A stretch of 14,077 nt of DNA, from positions 1-14,077 of the forward strand of contig CAZWCX010000156.1 of assembly GCA_964632945.1 (NCBI GenBank). Direction: 5' to 3'. The stretch comes from CAZWCX01 sp964632945 (lineage in GTDB: Bacteria; Planctomycetota; MHYJ01; WSZJ01; CAZWCX01). Of this stretch, positions 1 through 7,514 are shown one piece after another (the first letter of the stretch is position 1; each line of letters begins with the position of its first letter). The position numbers and the translations under genes are program-made. Under the pieces are notes generated by a model. It saw nothing but the letters and a program-made list of their open reading frames with translations. It searched no databases and was not told where the DNA came from.

Positions 1-80
1 GGGGGGGGGGGGGGGGGGCGGGGGGGGGGGGGGGGGGGGGCGGGGGGGGGGGGGGCCACCCGGGGGGGGGGGGGGGGGCG
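1..80. other. Poly-G low-complexity tract, probable artefact
   Basis: This stretch is almost entirely G with a handful of C and A interruptions. It begins at base 1 and fades into normal sequence by about position 90. Such tracts at a contig edge are typical of no-signal G calls in two-colour sequencing chemistry. I read it as an artefact and not as a biological G-run, and no gene is called in it. Confidence 0.75.
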
Positions 81-122
81 GCGGCCCCCCAACCGCGGTC
101 GGGGAGCCGCTCGGGGATCTGT

Positions 123-177
123 CCCGGATTCTTCACGAAGCCGCTGACGCGGCTTTCATGAATCATCCGGGCTAGCG
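123..177 (-). repeat. Palindromic interspersed element, left copy
   Basis: Positions 123-144 and 149-171 form a long imperfect hairpin: CCCGGAT pairs perfectly with ATCCGGG at the base, and AGCCGC pairs with GCGGCT at the tip, around a 4-nt TGAC loop. Read on the minus strand the element begins CGCTAGCCCGGAT, identical over 13 nt to the start of the element at 14023-14072, which lies in the opposite orientation. The TAG stop codon of the leftward gene ending at 172 lies inside the element's CTAG. There is no T-tract, so it is not a standard intrinsic terminator, though as a hairpin right after a stop codon it could protect the mRNA 3' end. It resembles REP or MITE-type repeats. Confidence 0.7.
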
Positions 178-1839
178 GGACTCGGCGGCCGCCGATCCGA
201 GCCGGAAGACCAGGTCTCCCTTCTGGTCGTCGGGATCGGTCGCGCCCTCGTCGTCCTTGCCGTCGGGACCCACGCTGTAGAGGATCAAGCCGCCGTCGAC
301 CGCCTTCACGCGCAGGGGTTGTCCGTCGAAGGGGTCCACGCCAAGCCCGGCCAGGACGGCGAGCGACGTGGCACCCGCCGCGCTCGGGGCTTCCCCTTCG
401 AGGGTGACCTTGCCCAGGTCGGCCACCGAGCCCGGCCAGGCGCCGATCTTGCGCCGGTAGAGCTCGCTCGCAATCGCCAACCGCGCCAGAGCGGCGTTCG
501 CCTCGGCCATGGCGGAGCGGCGCGCGGCGCTGGCCAGCGCCGGAACGAGAAGCCGGGACAGGAGCCCGCGCGGCGTCCGGTCCAGCCACTGGTCGAGGTC
601 CTGCCATTGCGTGCCCGACTTGTGCCAGGGTTGCGGGGCAAGCGACTGGCAGCGGTCCATGAGCATCCGGTAGGTGCGGACGTCGTCGTCGAGCAGGAAG
701 ACCCGGAACAGCACGAGACCCACGTCCTGGAGCGGCAGGCGGAACCCGACCACCTCGCGCGTCACCGCGCCGTCGAGGTCTTCGGACAAGTCGGCGAAGG
801 TGGCGAGGCCGAACGCCTCCTCGAGTTGGAGCGAACGGACCAAGGCGGTGGCGAACCCGGTCGACTCGACCGCGAGCAGGTCGGCGAGGGCGCGATCCGG
901 AGCCCCGCCGGCGGCGAGGGCTTGCTCCAGCGCCCGGTTGGCCAGCCCGTCGGTTGCGACCGAGACCAGGTAGCCGATCAACATCGGGCTGCTCGATCGC
1001 GTGTGGCGCGAGAGGGACGCCATGACGGCCGCGTCGGCGAAGGCCTCGGCGCCCCGACCGCGCGCCGCCAACCAGCGCACGCGCAGCGCCAGGCGGCGCG
1101 CGGACTCGCGCATTCCGGCCAGCTCCGGCAGGAGCCAATCGAGCCGGGGTTGGGCGTAGTCGTGAGGGAAAGAGCAGCCCGGCAGCGCGGTCGCCCGGCG
1201 CAACAGGTCGAAGATGGGGCGGTTCGACTCCAGCCACGACAAGAGTTCGGGGTCCTCGGGGTTGAAGCCGTCGTTCGGCTTGGGGGTCGCAAGCGGGGAA
1301 ATCCGGTCCGGCGTCGGCCGGGCGGTGATCATCTCGTGGGCCCGCTGGTACACGAGCGCCGCGTTGTCCGCGTCGGCCGCGCGCATCGGCGCCGCGGCGA
1401 GCGCCATCGCCCCGGATTCGGTCCGCAAGGTGGCCAGCCGCTGCCGGACGCCGAGGTCGAGCAGGAGGAGGGTGAAGATGGACAGCAGCAGGGCGCCGCC
1501 GCTCGCCGCCGCGAGCAGCGGGGCGGGCCAGTCGATCCCGGCGCGGGTGGGCGGTTCGCCCCGAGCGCGCAGGCCTTTCACCAGGATCGCGAGGCCGCCG
1601 AAGGTCGCCAGGGCCGTCCACAGGATCGCGGACCAGACGAAGGGGTCTCCGAGTTCGCCGCCGGTCCAGAAGGCGGCGACGACGGAAGCGCCGATCCCGA
1701 CCGCGACCGGCACGAGCGCGATTCCGGCGGGGAGCCAGCGGACCCACGCGCGCGGCGAGCGCGCCGACCACGCGACCCCGGCGGCGACCGCCAGGAGACC
1801 GAAGGCGAGCGACTCCACCCAAAACAAGGCATGGCCCAT
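172..1839 (-). CDS. Large membrane protein with C-terminal 'DPFDG...SVGPDG' module
   Basis: A 555-residue protein of unknown function. The chosen ATG at 1839 has an AGGAGA Shine-Dalgarno about 6 nt upstream and follows the previous gene's stop by 10 bp; a longer frame up to 1947 would overlap that gene and lacks support. Four hydrophobic segments lie at about residues 3-23, 33-57, 67-87 and 106-129. A long, mostly helical Ala/Arg/Leu-rich soluble region follows. The C-terminus has 'ELYRRKIGAWP' (about 459-469), 'DPFDGQPL' (502-509) and 'YSVGPDG' (521-527). This module is familiar from large hypothetical proteins of Planctomycetota and resembles the C-terminal part of GspG-like pseudopilins. 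As third gene of the sigma-factor operon it may be a membrane sensor or an output of that system; this is inference. The stop codon TAG sits in a palindromic repeat. Confidence 0.85.
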   Translation of the reverse strand: MGHALFWVESLAFGLLAVAAGVAWSARSPRAWVRWLPAGIALVPVAVGIGASVVAAFWTGGELGDPFVWSAILWTALATFGGLAILVKGLRARGEPPTRAGIDWPAPLLAAASGGALLLSIFTLLLLDLGVRQRLATLRTESGAMALAAAPMRAADADNAALVYQRAHEMITARPTPDRISPLATPKPNDGFNPEDPELLSWLESNRPIFDLLRRATALPGCSFPHDYAQPRLDWLLPELAGMRESARRLALRVRWLAARGRGAEAFADAAVMASLSRHTRSSSPMLIGYLVSVATDGLANRALEQALAAGGAPDRALADLLAVESTGFATALVRSLQLEEAFGLATFADLSEDLDGAVTREVVGFRLPLQDVGLVLFRVFLLDDDVRTYRMLMDRCQSLAPQPWHKSGTQWQDLDQWLDRTPRGLLSRLLVPALASAARRSAMAEANAALARLAIASELYRRKIGAWPGSVADLGKVTLEGEAPSAAGATSLAVLAGLGVDPFDGQPLRVKAVDGGLILYSVGPDGKDDEGATDPDDQKGDLVFRLGSAAAESR

Positions 1840-1849
1840 GACGCGTCTC

Positions 1850-2263
1850 CTATTCGGTGCCGGGGGACAGGGAACGACCGTGAACCCAGGGCAGCGCCAC
1901 GACCCGTTCGCCGGCGCGGGCCACCAGGGCCGCGCGGAGCGCCGCACGCTCCGTGAACTCGGGCGCCAGGGCGCGCACGCGTCCGGCGTCCGCGCGCAGG
2001 TCGTGCGCGACGACCGCGCGCCCGAGCGGACCGACCGCCGCCCCGGCGGCCAGGGACAGGTTGAGCGCCAGGAGGATCGCCGCGGCCGCCGACAGCGTCC
2101 ACTCGAGCCGTCGGCCAGACCGGCGCCGGATCCCGTCGCGCGCCAGTTCGCCGCGCACCGCGTCCATCACCCGCCCGCGCAGCGCCGGGGACGGACCCTC
2201 ATCCGCACCCGCCGCCGCCGCCAGGCGGCGCTCCAGATCCTCGAACCCTTCGGTCGCGGTCAT
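1850..2263 (-). CDS. Single-pass membrane protein, candidate anti-sigma factor
   Basis: A 137-residue protein starting one nucleotide after the stop of the ECF sigma gene (TGA-G-ATG), so the two are probably translationally coupled. The N-terminal ~50 residues are charged and include 'LRGRVMDAVRGELARDG', like the short helical motif seen in many anti-sigma proteins. One hydrophobic segment spans about residues 56-79, and an extracytoplasmic Ala/Arg-rich tail of ~55 residues follows. The position after the sigma gene and the N-in, single-TM layout fit an anti-sigma factor that holds the sigma factor at the membrane. The HxxxCxxC zinc motif of ZAS-type anti-sigma factors is absent, so the assignment rests on context and topology, not on a domain match. 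It could be an unrelated membrane partner. Confidence 0.65.
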   Translation of the reverse strand: MTATEGFEDLERRLAAAAGADEGPSPALRGRVMDAVRGELARDGIRRRSGRRLEWTLSAAAAILLALNLSLAAGAAVGPLGRAVVAHDLRADAGRVRALAPEFTERAALRAALVARAGERVVALPWVHGRSLSPGTE

Positions 2264-2264
2264 C

Positions 2265-2804
2265 TCATTCCTCGCTCAACGCGGCGCGCAGTTTCCCGAG
2301 CGCATACTGGTACCGGCTTGCGGCCGTGTTCGGGCTGATTCCCAGGGCGGCGCCGATCTCGGCGAAGGTCAGTCCGCCGTGGATCTTGAGGACGATCACC
2401 TCGCGCTGCTCGCCGGGCAGGGAGGCCATCGCCTGCTCCAACCGCTCGGCGTCGGCCTCCACCGCGCCCGCCGCAGGCGCCCCCGCGCTCCCGGCGCGCC
2501 GTCCGGCCACTTCCGACAGCGCGCGCCGCTCAACCATCCGGCGCGCCCCGCGCGCCGCCGCCGCATGCCGGAGCGTCGCGAACACATATCCGCGCAGATT
2601 GCGCACCTCCCCCAGTCGCGAACGCGCGCGCACCAGGGCGACGAACGTCTCCTGCACGAGATCCTCCGCTTCCTCGGCCGAACTCCCCAGCGCCTTCGCC
2701 GTCCGGTAGAGCGGCGCCTCCATCCGGTCGACCAGCGCCGCGAAGGCCTCTTCCCGCCCCTCGGTCAGCCCGGGGATCAGGTCGTCCTCGAGCGATTCGC
2801 CCAT
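2265..2804 (-). CDS. RNA polymerase sigma factor, ECF (sigma-70) family
   Basis: A 179-residue protein, the usual length for an ECF sigma factor. Region 2 (about residues 18-85) includes the hallmark 'AEDLVQETFVAL' at 46-57. Region 4 (about 118-175) has 'LPGEQREVIVLK' followed by the helix-turn-helix 'LTFAEIGAALGISPNTAASR', which reads the -35 element. An Ala/Gly-rich linker (about 100-117) joins them. The start at 2804 has AAGGAG 9 nt upstream; the frame stays open to 2927 but lacks a ribosome site there. It is first in a tight three-gene leftward operon with a membrane protein that may be its anti-sigma partner. Most ECF sigma factors drive their own operon, but I could not identify a convincing ECF promoter reading leftward from the 286-bp upstream region. 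Confidence 0.94.
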   Translation of the reverse strand: MGESLEDDLIPGLTEGREEAFAALVDRMEAPLYRTAKALGSSAEEAEDLVQETFVALVRARSRLGEVRNLRGYVFATLRHAAAARGARRMVERRALSEVAGRRAGSAGAPAAGAVEADAERLEQAMASLPGEQREVIVLKIHGGLTFAEIGAALGISPNTAASRYQYALGKLRAALSEE

Positions 2805-3090
2805 TCGCGGCTCCTTGCAATCCCACCCCCAAGAGGGATGGGCCGGTCGATTTTGCTTACCCGATTGCAGATTGTTTTCCCAGTCTCCTCCGCCACGGTT
2901 CGACGCAGACGCGCCACCCCGGGGCACTCGCCCGGCGTCCGACTCGGGAGGCTGACTGGGATCGGAACTTTAAAGCCATGTGAAATCTTGGGTTGCGTTG
3001 TCTCCGGTGTGCCGGGACCGGTCCGGCGGGGCGGGCCCGGGTTTTGCTGACCTGACCCCTGTCCGAAAACTCCCGGTCAGGAGGACCCCC
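2805..3090. promoter_or_regulatory. Divergent intergenic region with RpoE-like GGAACTT element
   Basis: This 286-bp region separates the leftward sigma operon from the rightward deoxyribosyltransferase-like gene and must hold promoters for both. On the plus strand GGAACTT (2964-2970) is identical to the -35 consensus of E. coli sigma-E. After 15 nt comes TCTTGG (2986-2991), which shares only TCT with the sigma-E -10 element. It would place transcription start near 2998, about 90 nt before the ATG at 3091. A GGAAC-type 5-mer is common by chance, so this is a suggestion only. No canonical TTGACA/TATAAT pair was found reading leftward. Confidence 0.3.
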
Positions 3091-3618
3091 ATGGGACAAC
3101 TCATCATCGCGCCGGCCCTCGTGGAGGTGGAGGGGCCGGTGGTCTTCCTCGCCGGCCCCATCCAGGGGGCCGTCTCGTGGCATGAGGAGGCCATCCGCCG
3201 GTTGACGGCGGCGAGCGACTTCCTGCATATCGCCTCCCCGCGCCGTCCGCTCGACGCGGAACGCGATTTCACGGAGGCGATGTACAATGAGCAGGTCGAC
3301 TGGGAAGGCCGGTACCTGCGTCGTGCGGCCCGGAATGGCGTGGTACTGTTCTGGCTGGCCGCGGAACGCCGGGAAAATCATCGCTGCGACCGATCATACG
3401 CGCAGACGACGCGGTTCGAGCTGGCGGAGTGGAAGGAGCGGCACGCACGGGACGGGACACCGCTGGTGGTCGGGATCGAGGCGGGGTTCTCGGGGGCGCG
3501 CTACCTCCGTCGCCGGTTCGCGCAGGACTGTCCGGCCGTGCCGGTCCTGGACCGGCTGGACGACACCTGTTGCGCCGCCGTGGAGCGGTGTCGCCCGTGC
3601 GTGGCGGCCGTGCGCTGA
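3091..3618 (+). CDS. Nucleoside 2-deoxyribosyltransferase-like protein
   Basis: A 175-residue, probably cytoplasmic protein. The ATG at 3091 follows AGGAGG by about 6 nt. The N-terminus gives 'VVFLAGPIQGAVSW' (17-30), the FLAGPI signature of the nucleoside 2-deoxyribosyltransferase-like family with a small-residue loop for the nucleotide. 'QVDWEGRYL' (68-76) and 'GVVLFWLA' (83-90) match the family's Q..WE and fourth-strand motifs. 'RFELAEW' (108-114) carries Glu110 as the likely catalytic glutamate, and 'TPLVVGIE' (123-130) follows. Classical members exchange bases between deoxyribonucleosides; relatives hydrolyse nucleotides, and the fold is close to NAD-cleaving TIR domains, so the substrate is open. 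The C-terminus is Cys-rich ('CCAAVERCRPC'). The pseudopilin-like gene 41 bp downstream has a nearly identical ribosome site and is probably co-transcribed. Confidence 0.82.
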   Translation: MGQLIIAPALVEVEGPVVFLAGPIQGAVSWHEEAIRRLTAASDFLHIASPRRPLDAERDFTEAMYNEQVDWEGRYLRRAARNGVVLFWLAAERRENHRCDRSYAQTTRFELAEWKERHARDGTPLVVGIEAGFSGARYLRRRFAQDCPAVPVLDRLDDTCCAAVERCRPCVAAVR

Positions 3619-3659
3619 CCCGCAGGGTCCCGGAGAACCCGGGAATGGGAGGACCCCAC

Positions 3660-4199
3660 GTGGGAACGACCGAAGACCTGATCGATGCAACCGACTTCCT
3701 GTCCACGCTCCGGCTGGCCGCCAAGTTCGGTCTCGGCACGCTGGTACTGACGGCGGCGGTCGCGGGCGGCTCGGGTCTGGTCCGATCGTGGCTCGGGGAT
3801 GCGGCTGACGGATTCCGGAAACAGGTGACCGCACGCGGCAAGCTGCGTGAATTCCGGGTCGCCGTCGAAGTCTACCGGCAGGAGTTCGACGCGTACCCGT
3901 GGGGGAGGAGCGACGATCCCGGGGGGTGCCCGATGGCCGACGTCATCCGGGCGCTTGCGCCCCAGGACACACGACTGACGAAGGGAACTTCCCCGGGGCC
4001 GCCGGGGCGACCGAACCTCCTCGATTTTGATCCCGCGGTGCTCGGTGAATCCCCCGAAGGCGGCGGGGTTACGGTGCTGGACCCCTGGGGGAGGGAGTAT
4101 CGGCTGGGGACCGATCCCGCGACCGCCGTGTGGCGGATGTGGTCCGTTGGGCCCGACGGCATCGACCAAGGGGGCGACGGCGACGACCTGACGCCGTAG
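3660..4199 (+). CDS. Membrane-anchored pseudopilin-like (GspG C-terminal type) protein
   Basis: A 179-residue protein with a GTG start chosen because GGAGGA lies 6 nt upstream; an in-frame ATG at 3645 overlaps that ribosome site and is less likely. One TM helix spans about residues 21-42. The C-terminal region matches the soluble part of type II secretion pseudopilins: a helix ending 'VYRQEFDAYPWG' (71-82), then 'VLDPWGREYRLG' (139-150), then 'MWSVGPDGIDQGGDGDD' (160-176), whose Asp/Gly loop is where GspG binds calcium. Unlike a true pseudopilin, there is no prepilin-peptidase site (K/R-G-F-T-L-x-E) ahead of the TM segment, so it is probably not processed or assembled into a pseudopilus. It follows the deoxyribosyltransferase-like gene by 41 bp. 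Exact function is unknown. Confidence 0.8.
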   Translation: MGTTEDLIDATDFLSTLRLAAKFGLGTLVLTAAVAGGSGLVRSWLGDAADGFRKQVTARGKLREFRVAVEVYRQEFDAYPWGRSDDPGGCPMADVIRALAPQDTRLTKGTSPGPPGRPNLLDFDPAVLGESPEGGGVTVLDPWGREYRLGTDPATAVWRMWSVGPDGIDQGGDGDDLTP

Positions 4200-4534
4200 C
4201 CGGGAGCCCTTCCGATCGCCGGCGCGGGGAAGCCCCGCGAGGCGCGCTGCTTCCGGCGGAGCGACCCCGGATTTTCTCAAAGTACACCTGCCTTCCAGGT
4301 CTGGGGACGGAGCGCGCCCGGCGCCTCCGGCAAGGCCGCGTTCGGCTCGATCGGGAGCCCCGGGCGGCCTCCGATTCTGCGCGACGTGCGGAGCCGAAGC
4401 GGGGGGAGGGGAGGCGACGGGACGCGCGGCCCTTGCTCCTACGTCCTGTCGCCGGGTATAAGGCCGATGACCGGTCCGATCCCGCTGCGACCCGGGGCCG
4501 AAGATCGGGATTCCGATGAGAATGGGAGGGGTAC
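4200..4534. other. Intergenic gap, no gene seen
   Basis: This 335-bp gap holds no convincing gene: the open frames crossing it are Arg/Gly-rich and lack ribosome sites. Near its start is a perfect 7-bp hairpin, CGCGGGG-AAG-CCCCGCG (4223-4239), just after the preceding stop codon. It could end transcription but has no T-tract. A plausible promoter for the downstream gene lies at 4433-4462 and is listed separately. Confidence 0.5.
4433..4462 (+). promoter_or_regulatory. Candidate sigma70-type promoter of the beta-helix gene
   Basis: TTGCTC (4433-4438) and TATAAG (4457-4462) are 18 nt apart. The -10 box matches the TATAAT consensus at five of six positions and stands out in GC-rich surroundings; the -35 box matches only TTG. 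Start of transcription would be near 4469, giving a leader of about 65 nt before the ATG at 4535. Confidence 0.45.
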
Positions 4535-5821
4535 ATGTCGACTCTCCGGCGCTGCGGGCTCGTCCTGGGGACGCTGATGTTGTCGATGTCGCTCGGATCC
4601 GTCGCGCGCGCGGGTGAGATTGTCTTCACCGTGGGCGGGGAGGAGGCCAAGGGAAAGGCGGTTGCCGAGGCGGGCGGAGGGTCCTGGTCGAAGGGGCTGA
4701 CCAAGGCCCTCGAGGCGGCGGCGGTGCCGCTGAACGCGGCGGGGTCGCCGACCGTCGTCCTTCGCATCGCCGCAGGCGATTACACCGGCGATCTCGGCTC
4801 CGGCACGTACGCGATCCCGGAGTTCACCAACGCCCAGGGGACGCTCGTCCTGGAGGGGGGATATGCCGCCGACTTCCGGAAGCGGGATCCGTTCGCCACG
4901 CCGACCCGCCTGCGGTCTGTGGAAGGCCAGTCCGCTCCGGTCCTCAACTTCCCCAAGTCCACGCCGTCCCGCCAGTCCCGCCTGCGCGCCTTCATCCTCG
5001 ACGGCGTGCTCATGGACATGGCGGCCTCGAACGCGTACGACGGGGCGAGCAACAGCCTGAAGAAGGGAACGTCCGCGACCCACTCGATGATCTACTTCGG
5101 CTACTTCATGCTCGAGGAGCTCACGGTGCGGAACTGCATCTTCCTCAACTCCCCGCACCGGGTCCTGGAGCCGTTGATTCGGGCCGGTTCCGACCGGAGC
5201 CGCATCCGGCTGGCCAACTGTCTCTTCTACAACTGCGTGGTCCCGCTTCGGCTCGACACGGCGCGGACGAAGAGCGTGGTCGAGCGCATCGAAGTCGACC
5301 ACTGCAGCTTCGTGTTGAATTGGGCCTACAATCCGGACCAGGACAGCGGCATGCTGGCCGCGCTCGAGATCGGATCGAAGGACGCGGCGCAGGAGATCGT
5401 GATTTCCAACTCCTTGTTCTGCGCCAACGTGGGCGGCGCCATCCAGTCGATCAACAAGACGCAGCCGAACCTGAAGCTGCAGGGGAACGCCTTCTTCGCC
5501 AATGGGCTGTTGCAGGGAAACAAGGAGCCCGGCGCCCTGGCGATGATCGTCGAGACCAACGGCCGGAAAGTGCCGGTGCCGCTGGACTCGCTCGAGGAGG
5601 TCAAGGGGATCACCGTGGGCGGAAACGTGGCGATCGATCCGGAGATCGGCGTGGTCGCGGAAGAATTCATCGGCGTCGATTCCACGAAGGTCGTCGAGTT
5701 CGGTGACCAGGTGGACATCCGGAATTATGCTCCGAAGCGTTCGTACGACCCGGCGCAGCCGCCGTTCCCGAAGGCCGAGGCGGCGAAGAAGTACGGCGCC
5801 GCGCCGGTGCCGGTGAAGTAG
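4535..5821 (+). CDS. Secreted right-handed beta-helix protein
   Basis: A 428-residue protein with a clear signal peptide: 'MSTLRRCG', a hydrophobic core, and a likely cut after 'SVARA' near residue 26. The ATG at 4535 follows GGGAGG by about 6 nt. The mature part starts with a pectate-lyase-like opening, where an Ala-rich helix leads to 'VVLRIAAGDYTG' and 'GTLVLEGGYAADF', typical of proteins that list features along a parallel beta-helix. The rungs follow at about 185-310: 'LTVRNCIFLNSPHRV', 'IRLANCLFYNCVVPL', 'IEVDHCSFVLNW', 'IVISNSLFCANVGGAI', 'LKLQGNAFFANG', each with alternating hydrophobics and a turn Asn. I see no catalytic Asp/Arg set that would make it a sure pectate lyase. It probably binds or cuts an envelope or extracellular polysaccharide, or serves as a surface protein. 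The next gene begins 26 bp later. Confidence 0.82.
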   Translation: MSTLRRCGLVLGTLMLSMSLGSVARAGEIVFTVGGEEAKGKAVAEAGGGSWSKGLTKALEAAAVPLNAAGSPTVVLRIAAGDYTGDLGSGTYAIPEFTNAQGTLVLEGGYAADFRKRDPFATPTRLRSVEGQSAPVLNFPKSTPSRQSRLRAFILDGVLMDMAASNAYDGASNSLKKGTSATHSMIYFGYFMLEELTVRNCIFLNSPHRVLEPLIRAGSDRSRIRLANCLFYNCVVPLRLDTARTKSVVERIEVDHCSFVLNWAYNPDQDSGMLAALEIGSKDAAQEIVISNSLFCANVGGAIQSINKTQPNLKLQGNAFFANGLLQGNKEPGALAMIVETNGRKVPVPLDSLEEVKGITVGGNVAIDPEIGVVAEEFIGVDSTKVVEFGDQVDIRNYAPKRSYDPAQPPFPKAEAAKKYGAAPVPVK

Positions 5822-5847
5822 CCCCGCTCGAACCGGGAGGGAGATCC

Positions 5848-7194
5848 ATGCCGTTCGAGGGTTCCGCGCGCCCGGCGGCGCTGTGCGTGGCGGTCGCAGT
5901 CCTGGTCGGGGCCGTGACCGCGGCCGGAAAGAGCGAGCTTGCCGCGCGCTTCGCCGAGCAGGAGAAGGCGATCGCGAAGCAGTTCGAACTCATCCTGCGC
6001 GAGATTCGCGAGTTCCGCGACCGTCCGGAGCGCGGGCTCGAGGAGGGCGCGGCGCAGCGGGCGTACAAGGAGATCGTCGAGCAGCTCGAGGAGATCGCCG
6101 AAGAGTGCGACCGGATGAAGGGGCTTCGCGGCGAAGACGCCAGGTACGCGGAGGACGCCGAGGCGCGGCTGAAGGAGGCCAAGCGGCTGCGCGAGACATT
6201 CAGCCGGCACCTTCCCGGGATCGAGTCCGGATGGCGGGACTTCGTCCGCGATCTCGATGACGAGACCGCCGACCTCACCAAGCAGAAGCGGGAGACGACG
6301 GGGGACGCCGGGGACACGATGAAGCGCGTCGGGGAGGCCAGAGCGGCGGACGCGGACGACCTGAAGAAGATCCGCGAGCGCCTCAAGGAGACGCTGCGCG
6401 ACATCGAGACCTATCGCGCGGCCGAGTCGGACTACCTGTCGTTCAAGCGCAACCACGCCGCGACCTCGCTCGGCCAGGCGATCGCGCGGTACGACGGCCG
6501 GGAGAAGATCCGGCTGCGCCGCGAGCCCTGGCAAAGCCTCGAGAAGGAGCTCGGCGCGCTGACCAACCCTCGGCGGGGCTCGGGTTCGCTGCTGGGGCAG
6601 GCCCGCAAGCTGCTCGACGAACGCGCGGAGCGGCTGGTGCGCGGCCCGGCGGGGAAGGAATTCGACGAGGCGGAGCGGAAGATTCGCGGGCTGCACTTCC
6701 AGTTCAGCGACGAGTACCCGGGGATCCGGGAAGACCCGAACCGGAAGTGGCTTCTGGACGGCAGCATCGCCGGCGAGCGGCTGTGCCTGGTCACGACCGG
6801 GAAGGACGGCAAGGCGAGCACCCGATATCGGATCCTGGTGCACCAGCGGATGCGCGACGAGCGGGAGATGCGGGACTGGCTGGTGGATCACGCCGAGGAC
6901 CTCGGGGTCGCGAAATTCAACGACCGGTACGGGGACGGGGCGTACGACCGCGCGATGGCGCGGAAGTGCCCGGAGGGGTGGCACATTCACCATCGCCGGC
7001 CGCTCTACGTCGGCCAGGAGAACGGCGGGCTCGACGATCCGGGGAACTACGAGCTCATCCGGGGAGCGGTCCACCTGGCGGACCATCGCGACGGGGGACG
7101 GATCCACAACGAGTGGGGCCCGTCCGTGGGCCTGTATCGGGACACGGGTCACCGCGATCGCGACCAGGAGATCGAAGACGAGATCTCGGACTAG
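5848..7194 (+). CDS. Secreted coiled-coil protein with HNH nuclease-like C-terminus
   Basis: A 448-residue protein with an N-terminal hydrophobic signal segment (about 9-26; likely cut near 'VTAAG'). The ATG at 5848 follows GGGAGGGAG by about 6 nt. Residues 28-195 are highly charged and helical with heptad-like spacing ('EQLEEIAEECDRMKGL', 'LKKIRERLKETLRDI'), probably coiled coil. The C-terminal domain, about 325-425, contains 'GWHIHHRRPLYVG' (377-389), 'GGLDDPGNYELI' (393-404), 'HLADH' (409-413). The order HH...N...H...H, with His381/His382, Asn400, His409 and His413, matches the metal-binding HNH motif of colicin/pyocin-type and related nucleases. I infer an exported nuclease-like or toxin-like protein. 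No small immunity gene is visible next door. Catalysis is not proven; the domain could be a degenerate HNH. It is probably co-transcribed with the beta-helix gene, 26 bp upstream. Confidence 0.8.
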   Translation: MPFEGSARPAALCVAVAVLVGAVTAAGKSELAARFAEQEKAIAKQFELILREIREFRDRPERGLEEGAAQRAYKEIVEQLEEIAEECDRMKGLRGEDARYAEDAEARLKEAKRLRETFSRHLPGIESGWRDFVRDLDDETADLTKQKRETTGDAGDTMKRVGEARAADADDLKKIRERLKETLRDIETYRAAESDYLSFKRNHAATSLGQAIARYDGREKIRLRREPWQSLEKELGALTNPRRGSGSLLGQARKLLDERAERLVRGPAGKEFDEAERKIRGLHFQFSDEYPGIREDPNRKWLLDGSIAGERLCLVTTGKDGKASTRYRILVHQRMRDEREMRDWLVDHAEDLGVAKFNDRYGDGAYDRAMARKCPEGWHIHHRRPLYVGQENGGLDDPGNYELIRGAVHLADHRDGGRIHNEWGPSVGLYRDTGHRDRDQEIEDEISD

Positions 7195-7514
7195 CGGGCG
7201 GTCGCGGGACCTCCCGACGCGGAGGTGTCCGCCTCCGGGCAACGGACCGCGCCCGGCGACCCGGGCCGCAGGGCTACTCGCGGGCTAGGCCCCGCCGGGA
7301 GCGATTTTCGTGAGGACCGGCACAGGTCCGGGGAGGGAAGGGGAGGATCGCCCCGCCCCTCCCGTCGGCGCCGCGACCGGCGGTACGCCCCGATTCCGCG
7401 GAGAAACGGCGCCGGCGCTCCCGACGCAGGGCGTCCCGCCGCGGGCGCCGTGGCCGGCTTCGAGACCGCCGATCCCCGCCATCCCCCAGACCGTTCCGGT
7501 CGGGCGCCCCCGGA
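7195..7514. other. Convergent intergenic gap, no gene seen
   Basis: This 320-bp gap lies between two convergent secreted-protein genes. Both strands stay open for long stretches because of the GC content, but no ribosome site or recognisable protein was found. It contains two hairpins, CGGAGG/CCTCCG (7220-7237) and a longer one at 7331-7363 listed separately. Nothing else was recognised. Confidence 0.5.
7331..7363. terminator. Candidate bidirectional hairpin between convergent genes
   Basis: The arms GGGAGGGAAGGGG (7331-7343) and CCCCGCCCCTCCC (7351-7363) pair at 11 of 13 positions around a 7-nt loop. Its place between two convergent genes suits a shared terminator, but neither side is followed by a T-tract, so an intrinsic mechanism is doubtful. 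Confidence 0.3.

Noticed and set aside
1..80. A G-quadruplex or homopolymer regulatory element
   Set aside because: The tract begins at the first base and is nearly pure G, which fits a base-calling or assembly artefact better than a genomic element.
319..1956. A 545-codon open frame on the plus strand
   Set aside because: It is antisense to the 555-residue membrane protein gene and is Arg/Gly/Gln-rich, with no ribosome site, TM pattern or motif. It stays open only because of the high GC.
3660..4199. A genuine type II secretion or type IV pilus pseudopilin
   Set aside because: The C-terminus fits, but there is no prepilin-peptidase cleavage motif before the TM segment and no other secretion gene nearby.
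5725..7242. A 505-codon open frame on the minus strand
   Set aside because: It is antisense to the coiled-coil/HNH-like gene, lacks a ribosome site, and runs past both ends of that gene without any motif.
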